In this document: positions 18,368 to 27,712 of the stretch, in pieces | Layout: every line of letters begins with the position of its first letter | Position numbering within the stretch: the first letter of the stretch is position 1 | Translations under genes and position numbers: made by a program | NCBI RefSeq assembly: GCF_021012795.1 | Contig: NZ_VFYU01000015.1 | Span: forward strand, 1-64,000 | Reading direction: 5' to 3' | Source: Psychrobacter sp. I-STPA10 | GTDB taxonomy: Bacteria; Pseudomonadota; Gammaproteobacteria; Pseudomonadales; Moraxellaceae | Length of the DNA: 64,000 bases | Notes under the pieces: generated by a model | Databases searched by the model: none | Seen by the model: the letters and a program-made list of their open reading frames with translations, nothing else | What the model was told of the DNA's origin: nothing

Positions 18368-18453
18368 TGGTGGCGAAGGTTGGATTTGAACCAACGTGTC
18401 TTTGGGAGCCAGATTTACAGTCCGGTGCATTCGACCAACTCTGCCACTTCGCC
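18368..18453 (-). tRNA. tRNA-Tyr(GTA), copy 2
   Basis: Identical to copy 1 except CTCCC in place of CTCCG in the variable arm. It is the first tRNA of the leftward cluster and lies about 50 nt downstream of the micro-ORF terminator at 18504-18526. Confidence 0.95.
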
Positions 18454-18503
18454 ATGTTTTGCTGTTTTATAAAAAATAATGAAAATCAATAAATAATAGG
18501 CAT

Positions 18504-18526
18504 AAAAAAAGAGCCTTTCGGCTCAT
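18504..18526 (-). terminator. Terminator of leader unit 1, upstream of the tRNA cluster
   Basis: On the minus strand GAGCC-GAAA-GGCTC is followed by seven T. It lies 18 nt after the micro-ORF stop codon and just before the first tRNA-Tyr. Its left arm can instead pair with GGCTTATCTG inside the micro-ORF (18571-18580), so it may act as an attenuator. Confidence 0.8.
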
Positions 18527-18544
18527 CTGGTTGCAAATTAGTTT

Positions 18545-18697
18545 TCAGCAATTACGCTGAGACTTTTGCACAGATAAGCCATGGTATTTTGAGTAAACTA
18601 AATAGCTTGAATATAAGTTACCCAGATATAAAGCATTGCTCAGTAAGCCAGTTACTAAGCTGTTTGCTAAATAAGACTGTTTAATACTGTGTAACAT
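18545..18697 (-). CDS. Tyr/Leu-rich micro-ORF (candidate leader peptide), unit 1
   Basis: Fifty codons from ATG 18695-18697. It contains six Tyr and ten Leu (eight are TTA), with Tyr at positions 9, 24, 29, 32, 35 and 38. A GAGAG ribosome site lies 6 nt upstream. It is preceded by a consensus promoter and followed by a terminator, then tRNA-Tyr and tRNA-Leu(TAA) genes that read the same codons. The end, YSKYHGLSVQK, resembles YPRYRGSFVPK of unit 2. A leader peptide for ribosome-controlled attenuation is my inference; a small protein or sRNA are alternatives. Confidence 0.6.
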   Translation of the reverse strand: MLHSIKQSYLANSLVTGLLSNALYLGNLYSSYLVYSKYHGLSVQKSQRNC

Positions 18698-18755
18698 AAT
18701 ATTCTCTCACGCTTATCAAAGCGGTAATTTAATGAGTGTTAATAATATGGTTGTC

Positions 18756-18783
18756 ATTATAGACATAGAATTTTAGAAGTCAA
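18756..18783 (-). promoter_or_regulatory. Consensus promoter of leader unit 1
   Basis: On the minus strand TTGACT (18778-18783), 16 bp, TATAAT (18756-18761). It would start transcription near 18749, about 50 nt before the micro-ORF. Confidence 0.8.
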
Positions 18784-18856
18784 CAACTTTTTTAAATTTA
18801 TTTAAATTAATTTATTATAAAAATTAATTAATACTACCCGCCTCACGTACATATAT

Positions 18857-18885
18857 CCCATGAAAGTTGAATGTTCAACAGACCC
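18857..18885. repeat. Remnant end of MITE family 2
   Basis: TGAATGTTCAACAGACCC followed by TA is identical to the right end of the copy at 13220-13418. No partner end is found, so this is a remnant between the two leader units. Confidence 0.65.
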
Positions 18886-18905
18886 TAATTAAAAATAGCA
18901 GGCAT

Positions 18906-18932
18906 AAAAAAAACGAGCCCAATGGCTCGCTT
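18906..18932 (-). terminator. Terminator of leader unit 2
   Basis: On the minus strand CGAGCC-ATTG-GGCTCG is followed by eight T. Its left arm AAGCGAGCC can pair instead with GGTTCGTTT inside micro-ORF 2 (18978-18986), using two G-U pairs, in the same geometry as unit 1. Confidence 0.8.
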
Positions 18933-18962
18933 TTGCTATTCTAATCAGTAAGGCAAATTTTA

Positions 18963-19055
18963 CTAATTTTTAGGCACAAACGAACCACGGTATCTTGGGT
19001 ATAAATAACCCAGATAACCTAATGGTAAGTAAGTGCTGTGATTAGTTTGTGTCAT
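18963..19055 (-). CDS. Tyr/Leu-rich micro-ORF (candidate leader peptide), unit 2
   Basis: Thirty codons from ATG 19053-19055, with Tyr at 9, 14, 17, 19 and 22 and four Leu (three TTA). It has a perfect -35 box and a near-perfect -10 box upstream and a strong terminator downstream, but no clear Shine-Dalgarno. The C-terminal half YPRYRGSFVPK is related to that of unit 1, so the units are paralogous. It is probably a second leader peptide upstream of the same tRNA cluster; a small functional protein cannot be excluded. Confidence 0.55.
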   Translation of the reverse strand: MTQTNHSTYLPLGYLGYLYPRYRGSFVPKN

Positions 19056-19111
19056 AATTAATGGTTTTATTGATAACTTTATTGATGGTGTAATTGTTAA
19101 AATTTTGCCAA

Positions 19112-19140
19112 AGTATAAGTTTTTAAAAATGTGATGTCAA
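19112..19140 (-). promoter_or_regulatory. Consensus promoter of leader unit 2
   Basis: On the minus strand TTGACA (19135-19140), 17 bp, TATACT (19112-19117). This is close to the ideal vegetative promoter and lies about 55 nt before micro-ORF 2. Confidence 0.8.
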
Positions 19141-19204
19141 ATTTATCGTTTTGACTTGTCAGCAATGTTAAATAGGAACTTACGCAACACAGCTTAAACA
19201 ATAT

Positions 19205-19306
19205 ATGGCTAACAATCCAAATATTTCTGGTAGCTCATTAAAATGAAGTCATTGCCATAAAAGCATAAAAGACGGTCAAATCACAAACATATACATTAAA
19301 AAATAG
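19205..19306 (+). pseudogene. Possible remnant of a transposase N-terminus
   Basis: A 34-codon frame reads MANNPNISGSSLK, then TGA, then SHCHKSIKDGQITN and stops. If the TGA were a Cys codon, the sequence would be a CxxC zinc-ribbon start like those of some IS transposases. The segment is preceded by TAGGAACTTACGCAAC, which looks like an IS end. It is cut off just before the next gene. The assignment is weak. Confidence 0.3.
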
Positions 19307-19315
19307 GATATTGAT

Positions 19316-19819
19316 ATGAATGAGTTATATTTTAAAATGAATACCAAAGCATTCACATATTCGTCTATTTTAGATATCTTAGCGAATAATCATAGTTACT
19401 TATCTATTGAAAGATATGAAAAAATTGAAAATCATGAAAGATATTCAGATGGAATAAGCTTAAAAACAAAGTACATGACTGCGAGTATAGATACTTATGA
19501 GAGCAATGGCTGCCTTTCGGAGACACCCTATAGTTACGACGCTCCAGAATTTGGTATTGTTGATTTTGAAGTATACCCTTGTCTCTTTATAAGCATGAAC
19601 TATTTTCCAGGATATGAAGAAATAATAGATGTTACAGAGCTGTTTAAATTTTTATCTATATTTATGGATATAGATAAATCTGATTGTATTTTAACTTCAC
19701 CTACTTATGATATCGTCTTCTTTCGCAAAGATAATAAGTTTTATTTTCCAGAGAACTCTTCTATTACTAATGACTTCTCACGAAATTGGAGTGATATAAA
19801 AGATAGCTTTGATAGCTAA
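19316..19819 (+). CDS. Hypothetical protein beside the CRISPR array
   Basis: A 167-residue soluble acidic protein, rich in Tyr, Phe, Asp and Ser, without signal peptide or membrane segments. I recognise no family; the size and composition recall immunity-type proteins. It lies between an IS remnant and the trailer end of the CRISPR array, with an AT-rich coding sequence unlike its neighbours. The ATG at 19316 has AGGA 8 nt upstream (ATAGGATATTGAT). Confidence 0.65.
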   Translation: MNELYFKMNTKAFTYSSILDILANNHSYLSIERYEKIENHERYSDGISLKTKYMTASIDTYESNGCLSETPYSYDAPEFGIVDFEVYPCLFISMNYFPGYEEIIDVTELFKFLSIFMDIDKSDCILTSPTYDIVFFRKDNKFYFPENSSITNDFSRNWSDIKDSFDS

Positions 19820-19883
19820 AGCAAAACACCAATCATGCTATGAAGATAACCTTAAATATAATTTCGTTACTACCCTTTGGCGA

Positions 19884-22011
19884 TTTCTAAACCATCTATG
19901 CGATGGATAACCACAGTTGCTTGATAACGTCCAACAGCACAAATTTCTAAACCATCTATGCGATGGATAACGTGATACATACCAAGTTTGATTACCGTGG
20001 ATTTTTCTAAACCATCTATGCGATGGATAACACGCCTATTTTGTCAGCAAACCTTGCCTTGTTTTTCTAAACCATCTATGCGATGGATAACGCTCCCAGT
20101 CCGGACGATTTACACTAATATCATTTCTAAACCATCTATGCGATGGATAACTAGAGAGCATCGAGGGGGGAGGTGGCTGGATTTTTCTAAACCATCTATG
20201 CGATGGATAACCTGGTGCTGACCTATCTGGTGCTGATTTTACTTTTCTAAACCATCTATGCGATGGATAACTTCCAACAAAATTTTGCAATACTTCGGGC
20301 TGTTTTCTAAACCATCTATGCGATGGATAACGCATAAAAAATTCAAATCGAAAGCTGTTATCATTTCTAAACCATCTATGCGATGGATAACTGCCAGGGC
20401 AGTTAAAACAACTGGCATCTGAATTTCTAAACCATCTATGCGATGGATAACCATATTAAAAAAAAGGGTATAATAGCTATAGATTTCTAAACCATCTATG
20501 CGATGGATAACAGATACAAGCGATTGTCCACAGTCATCCCAACTTTCTAAACCATCTATGCGATGGATAACCAGTAACGGGGGCAACCCCTGGCACCCAA
20601 ACTTTTCTAAACCATCTATGCGATGGATAACATACATTATATCATAATGTATTCAAATACCGATTTCTAAACCATCTATGCGATGGATAACACCACGGAT
20701 TTTTTTCATATATTAATACGAGCTTTCTAAACCATCTATGCGATGGATAACCAAACAAACTGGCTAACTTATCAGCTTTCGGCTTTCTAAACCATCTATG
20801 CGATGGATAACCTATAAGAAAACCTCATCTGTGTCCAGCAGGTTTTCTAAACCATCTATGCGATGGATAACTCAAAAAATCTTCGCTCGGAAGATATGTT
20901 CCTTTTCTAAACCATCTATGCGATGGATAACTAACCATTGACCACACCCAGCTTAATGCAGCATTTCTAAACCATCTATGCGATGGATAACCGTACCTTT
21001 TTAATGCTCTCTATGGCAAGTTCTTTCTAAACCATCTATGCGATGGATAACTGAAGATGACGGAAAGCCAGTAAAAAGTCGTTTTTCTAAACCATCTATG
21101 CGATGGATAACGGCAAATCCGAGTCAGCAAACTTACAGCAGATTTTCTAAACCATCTATGCGATGGATAACAATAAGCGGACGGGTCTTTTAATACATCA
21201 AACTTTCTAAACCATCTATGCGATGGATAACCTGGAAGTTTCGCCACCCCAGTAAGCAGTGGTTTTCTAAACCATCTATGCGATGGATAACGCGCCGCAA
21301 CTTGAGGAACAGCGGGTAGCTATTTTCTAAACCATCTATGCGATGGATAACAACAATACTTATGGTGTTGCCGGTGGTAGCAATTTCTAAACCATCTATG
21401 CGATGGATAACCTGGAGTCGCTGGAGTAACAATATCGTGCTCATTTCTAAACCATCTATGCGATGGATAACCAACCAGTGGGCGGTCTGCCTTGTCATAG
21501 TATTTTCTAAACCATCTATGCGATGGATAACTTGATGATAGGGTTTCAGATATGCCAACAATGTTTCTAAACCATCTATGCGATGGATAACGGGGCTAGG
21601 TGATGAATATCGTTTTTGCTCGTTTTCTAAACCATCTATGCGATGGATAACAGTCTAATAAGATTCCTGTCAAAAAATATTTTTTTCTAAACCATCTATG
21701 CGATGGATAACTCCACGCTTTCTTCTGCAAACATGCGTCAATTTTTCTAAACCATCTATGCGATGGATAACACAATGTGGTGCGCAAAATTGGAGACATC
21801 ACATTTCTAAACCATCTATGCGATGGATAACTAAACCGCATACGCGCGCGAAATGGCGAAATATTTCTAAACCATCTATGCGATGGATAACGTCACCCAC
21901 ACCTCTTATGGCATAGGCTTTAGTTTCTAAACCATCTATGCGATGGATAACCAGCAGCTTTAGATGTCATTGATGCATCAACATTTCTAAACCATCTATG
22001 CGATGGATAAC
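19884..22011 (-). CRISPR. CRISPR array, 36 identical 28-nt repeats and 35 spacers (type I-F-like)
   Basis: The repeats recur with an exact 60-bp period (28-nt repeat, 32-nt spacer). All 36 look identical and no spacer is duplicated. Read on the minus strand the repeat starts GTTAT, has the stem CCATC/GATGG around the loop GCATA, and ends TTTAGAAA. The type I-F repeat has the same layout (GTTCA, CTGCC-GTATA-GGCAG, CTAAGAAA). Orientation is set by this match and by the leader at the right end, so transcription is leftward. No cas gene is in the window. Short open frames inside the array are repeat artefacts. Confidence 0.98.
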
Positions 22012-22150
22012 TAGAATTATAGCGTTAAAAAGTCAGTAATAACAAGGTATGCAAGGTAAAAAACCTTAATTTACCTTCTATTTTTTCTTTGTTTTCAAGT
22101 TATTGATTTTAATTATTATTTTTATAGGCGTAAAAAAAAGGGTATTTTGC
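22012..22150 (-). promoter_or_regulatory. CRISPR leader with promoter and IHF-like site
   Basis: AT-rich sequence at the right end of the array. On the minus strand TTGTTA (22040-22045), 18 bp, TATAAT (22016-22021) would start transcription at the first repeat. AATCAATAACTTG (22096-22108) matches the IHF consensus WATCAANNNNTTR exactly, and IHF sites are known in type I-F leaders. No repeat degeneration is seen at either end of the array. Confidence 0.7.
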
Positions 22151-22253
22151 TAGGGTCGCTTAAATGAGTAAGGTGGGTAAGGTAGGTTTGGTTGGAAACG
22201 AAAACCATAAGCAAAATACAAACTACGATAAATGGTTGTAAGTACTCAGATGT

Positions 22254-22402
22254 GACCGCTAGCCCTGACGCTAGCGGTTATCCTGTCGGGCTAGGCGAGT
22301 TGCGGTGGCTAGGTTTTGGGGTGGTCGCTCGCTTAGATGGAACGCCCCAAACCGTGTCACCGCCTCGCCTAGTCTGGCAGATAATAGCGGTCGGCAGGAG
22401 TG
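22254..22402. repeat. Long-hairpin repeat, copy B
   Basis: GGGCTAGGCGAG and CTCGCCTAGTCT pair across 22285-22378, with an inner stem GGTTTTGGGG / CCCCAAACC. A small hairpin ACCGCTAG / CTAGCGGT lies on the left side. The flank TAGCGGTTATCCT is shared with copy A (691-831). It ends 36 bp after the last base of the leftward reductase gene and could end its transcript. Confidence 0.55.
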
Positions 22403-22437
22403 GCTACAAAAAACTTATTGAGCCACTTTACGCCATT

Positions 22438-24618
<2,181 letters not shown>

Positions 24619-24818
24619 CTAACGGTATGAGGGTATTTGGTGCATAATAGTTGCACCATAAAATAGTAATCCATCGTATCATATTGGATTTGTTAGCAGC
24701 CATTGCTACAAACGACTGATGAGTGAACGAAAAAGAGGGGATTATTTTTATTCAAGAGAATATGTTATTTAAGAAAAAATGTGTTTTAGGTAAGTTGCAA
24801 CACATACATCCTTTAGTA

Positions 24819-24934
24819 GTGTCTGTTGAACTTTCACCCCATTAGGCTAATATCTACAAAGGATATATCTACTTTTTACTTTCATATAAAAATTGACTAA
24901 ATTTGTCCTATGAAGATAAATGTTCAACAAACCC
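24819..24934. mobile_element. MITE family 2, short derivative (116 bp)
   Basis: The left end GTGTCTGTTGAACTTTCA and right end TGTTCAACAAACCC match the 199-bp copy at 13220-13418 with a few changes. The central part is missing, so it is an internal-deletion derivative. Both flanks have TA. It lies in the 400-bp gap behind the FadH-like gene; nothing else is seen there. Confidence 0.75.
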
Positions 24935-24988
24935 TAGAAATACTAAAAATTAATTTTTGTGATTATAAGTAATATGGTTAAATTAATA

Positions 24989-25837
24989 CTATTTTATTCT
25001 TTCAGTTAAAAGACTCAATAACTCATTTATCATAAACTTATTAGAAGACCCCAAAAATACCTTACTATATTTACTTCCACTTGTCACGATCACTATTTTA
25101 TGACTTGTTTTTTGGTTTTCATATATCATCCAAAAAGGAAGTATAGTAAACATCAACCAACCAAAACCATATATAGGGCTAGCTGACACAACCTGAATGA
25201 AATAACTAAAATCAGTCTCCCAAATCACGGACAACAAAGACCATAAGCTATATACTCCACATAATAATAAAAAAATGCTTAAAAGATTGGATAAAACTGG
25301 TTTTTTATATGAAAATGATTGTATTTCAGATATCTTGATTGTATCATTTCCAATTTTTATGTAATTATCATTTATTTCCCAATATGGCGTTTTGAAACCA
25401 TTATCATCCTTTCTTATTTGCTTATATAATTTATCAATTACCCAGTATTGCCCTATAGTTTTAAACGGAAAAATATTCCCATTACTGTCCTTTATCTTTA
25501 ATTCAAGATAACTCTCCTTATCTTCTGACTTCATTTGAAGAAAACCAAAAAACATCCCAAAAATTATGATTATAACTATTCTCACCAATATATCAAAAAA
25601 TAAGTTTTCAAAAAAACTATATTGTTTAAGGTTTTCTATTGGCGTCCAATCCCAACTAAATAATGCCATGACAATAGCAAAAAAAATGCTAATAAACCCT
25701 AAGATACCTAAAAATAATATAGCAAAAACTACATAAGATAAAAATTTAAGTAATTTTCCAATAAATGTATTCCCTCTCTTTACTGAAGCAATGTCCTTTA
25801 TATCTATTTCTCTTCCTTCAATATTTATTAAAGCCAC
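24989..25837 (-). CDS. Hypothetical membrane protein
   Basis: A 282-residue protein with four probable membrane segments: two near the N-terminus (around LLKFLSYVVFAILFLGILGF and VRIVIIIIFGMFFGF) and two in the second half (LSIFLLLCGVYSLWSLL and WLMFTILPFWMIY). The soluble loop between them is polar and probably cytoplasmic. I do not recognise the family. GTG at 25835-25837 is preferred over a TTG six bases upstream because GGAG lies 7 nt before it. The coding sequence is AT-rich, suggesting accessory origin. Confidence 0.65.
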   Translation of the reverse strand: MALINIEGREIDIKDIASVKRGNTFIGKLLKFLSYVVFAILFLGILGFISIFFAIVMALFSWDWTPIENLKQYSFFENLFFDILVRIVIIIIFGMFFGFLQMKSEDKESYLELKIKDSNGNIFPFKTIGQYWVIDKLYKQIRKDDNGFKTPYWEINDNYIKIGNDTIKISEIQSFSYKKPVLSNLLSIFLLLCGVYSLWSLLSVIWETDFSYFIQVVSASPIYGFGWLMFTILPFWMIYENQKTSHKIVIVTSGSKYSKVFLGSSNKFMINELLSLLTERIK

Positions 25838-26037
25838 TAGCAAACTCCTTCCTTATCATACCTCAATCCATCTACTGTCATAACTATTCATATATCTAAA
25901 TTATTATATATTATCTCTCTCTCACTTATTAAACAACAACCAATGTAAGTGTAGCTAACTGCGTGATTGATTTATAGTAAATAGACTATAACATAGAGGT
26001 TTTCAGCAAAGAGCCAGCATCACAAAGTATATAGATT

Positions 26038-26229
26038 CTAATTATTCTTTGCAGATTTATTTGCTATATCCTTATCGCTTTTTTTAGAAAATAACCAAGC
26101 ATTGACTGCCCCTATCGCCAGTCCAAGTACAATCGCCATTAATATGTCATCAAATAGCAAATAATCTACTATGACTAGCATGGCGGTTATCCAGATTACA
26201 AAAAACCAATCTATTTTTTTATTTTGCAT
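26038..26229 (-). CDS. Tiny two-helix membrane protein, copy 1
   Basis: Sixty-three residues: a short basic start (MQNKKIDWF), two hydrophobic helices (VIWITAMLVIVDYLLF and ILMAIVLGLAIGAVNAWLF), then a charged tail KKSDKDIANKSAKNN. It is clearly paralogous to the gene at 27269-27454; the two flank a CPBP protease on the opposite strand. No known family is recognised. Confidence 0.65.
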   Translation of the reverse strand: MQNKKIDWFFVIWITAMLVIVDYLLFDDILMAIVLGLAIGAVNAWLFSKKSDKDIANKSAKNN

Positions 26230-26485
26230 CACTTATCCCTTTCAATATAAATATTTATTTATAAAAATATTAAAATCAAATAGTTATATATATATTAAAC
26301 ACGTGTTGGGACTATTATTAATATAATAACCTCACCTTAAGCCGACCATTAAATATTTAAATTTATTGATAATAATATTTAATTTTTCTATGATTTTTGG
26401 CTGATTTGTGATATCATTATTTACAAAATACTCAAAATATTAATGGTATTTTATCCAGTCCTTCTCCACATCATAGCCAATAAAT

Positions 26486-27241
26486 ATGAAAAAATTATCT
26501 CTTAAAAAAGTCAGTATATTCACTGCCATCATTTATACAGCATTAATTGGTTTGGGTATGTACACCGCATTTCATATTAATGGCACATCTTATGATAATC
26601 CTGCAATGGTTAAAACATTGATATGGTTTGAAATTATCATGACCTTATTTGCTGTGGTCATGAGTGTTAAGTTTTTTTCTTGGCAACAATTAGGCTTTAC
26701 CAAGATTGATAAGAAAAATATAGCGTGGCTATTACCAATGGCAATAACGGCTATAGTGATTTTATTTACCATGACAAGTTTTATGAGCCAAGCTCAAATC
26801 TCAGCTCAACAATGGCAACTATTTACTGTTGTTGGTATCACCACGTTATTGGTAGGATTTTCAGAAGAGCTGGTATATAGGGGTATTGTATTTTCTGCTT
26901 TTTTCAAAGACAGCCAAATTAAAGCATTATGGGTCAGTGCCGTTATATTCTCTTTATTACATTCAGTGAATGTGGTTGCAGGGTTAGAAGTTTCAGGTAT
27001 GTTAATGCAACTGGCAATGACTTTTATTGCTGGACTTTTCTTTGCATTGGTTAGAATAAAAATACAAAGCATTATTCCGCTGATGATTTTTCATTGGCTA
27101 TGGGATTTTAATCTCATTGGTGGTGAGGTTTTACAGGCTGGAGATACCAACAGCTTATTTACGACGGCATTTATACTATTTGAGCTTGTGGTCGTCTGTT
27201 TTTATTTGCCTTATTATATTTATAAACTAAAAAGACCATGA
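26486..27241 (+). CDS. CPBP-family intramembrane metalloprotease
   Basis: A 251-residue polytopic membrane protein with the CPBP (Abi) signatures: motif 1 EELVYRG (EExxxR), motif 2 FSLLHSVN with a conserved His, and motif 3 FHWLWDF. The family includes CAAX-type prenyl proteases and proteins giving self-immunity to bacteriocins. The N-terminus carries a first membrane helix (IFTAIIYTALIGLGMYTAF). It lies between two copies of a tiny membrane protein on the other strand, which could be partners or targets, though no evidence of that is visible. Confidence 0.85.
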   Translation: MKKLSLKKVSIFTAIIYTALIGLGMYTAFHINGTSYDNPAMVKTLIWFEIIMTLFAVVMSVKFFSWQQLGFTKIDKKNIAWLLPMAITAIVILFTMTSFMSQAQISAQQWQLFTVVGITTLLVGFSEELVYRGIVFSAFFKDSQIKALWVSAVIFSLLHSVNVVAGLEVSGMLMQLAMTFIAGLFFALVRIKIQSIIPLMIFHWLWDFNLIGGEVLQAGDTNSLFTTAFILFELVVVCFYLPYYIYKLKRP

Positions 27242-27268
27242 CATTACATGCTAAAGCAAGTTCATACT

Positions 27269-27454
27269 TTAACCGTCCTTTTCAGATTTATTATCCTTAT
27301 CACTTTTTTTAGAAAAAAACCAAGCATTGCCTGCCCCTACTGCCAAGCCAAATATGATGGCTAATAAGATATTCTCAAAGAACAGATAACCCACTATCAC
27401 CATCATGACCGTTATTAAGCTAAGAAAAAACCAATCTATTTTTTTGTTTTTCAT
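27269..27454 (-). CDS. Tiny two-helix membrane protein, copy 2
   Basis: Sixty-one residues, about two-thirds identical to copy 1 at 26038-26229 (shared KNKKIDWFF start and FSKKSDKD tail). GGAG lies at a proper distance before the ATG. Its stop is 28 bp from the convergent CPBP gene. The AT-rich upstream flanks of the two copies are also alike (AAAATATTAAAATCAAAT), so the duplication included the promoter region. Confidence 0.65.
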   Translation of the reverse strand: MKNKKIDWFFLSLITVMMVIVGYLFFENILLAIIFGLAVGAGNAWFFSKKSDKDNKSEKDG

Positions 27455-27604
27455 CACCCATTCTCCCTAATATAAGCTTTTGTATAAAAATATTAAAATC
27501 AAATGGTGACAGGCATATTAAATAAACTTTTTAGATTGTGAAAAATTGACACAAATATTTCCAATATATTAATAAATAACTCCAATATTAACAATAACTT
27601 AACT

Positions 27605-27640
27605 TCAACCCCCTCCTAGCCTCCCCCTTTTGTTTTATAC
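27605..27640. repeat. Fragment of C-rich repeat
   Basis: AACCCCCTCCTAGCCTCCCC matches one arm of the palindromic repeat at 469-562 and the MITE interiors. The matching arm is absent. Confidence 0.35.
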
Positions 27641-27712
27641 AGAAAATAGGCTATAATCATGCCTTGCAATTAATCCACACACTCATCATGTATTTAGATA
27701 AAGGACTATCCA

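Noticed and set aside
18504..18755. A known stable RNA (6S, tmRNA, 4.5S or RNase P RNA) in leader unit 1
   Set aside because: No conserved core of these RNAs is visible, and the unit is explained better by the micro-ORF and its paralogue in unit 2.
19988..21916. Open reading frames with repeats KPSMRWIT, YPSHRWFRK or VIHRIDGLE in the CRISPR region
   Set aside because: They are translations of the 28-nt repeats in different frames and strands with random spacer residues between; the array explains them fully.
19912..21983. Self-targeting spacers against this window
   Set aside because: Comparing spacers by eye with the window gave no convincing match; a computed search is needed to exclude partial ones.
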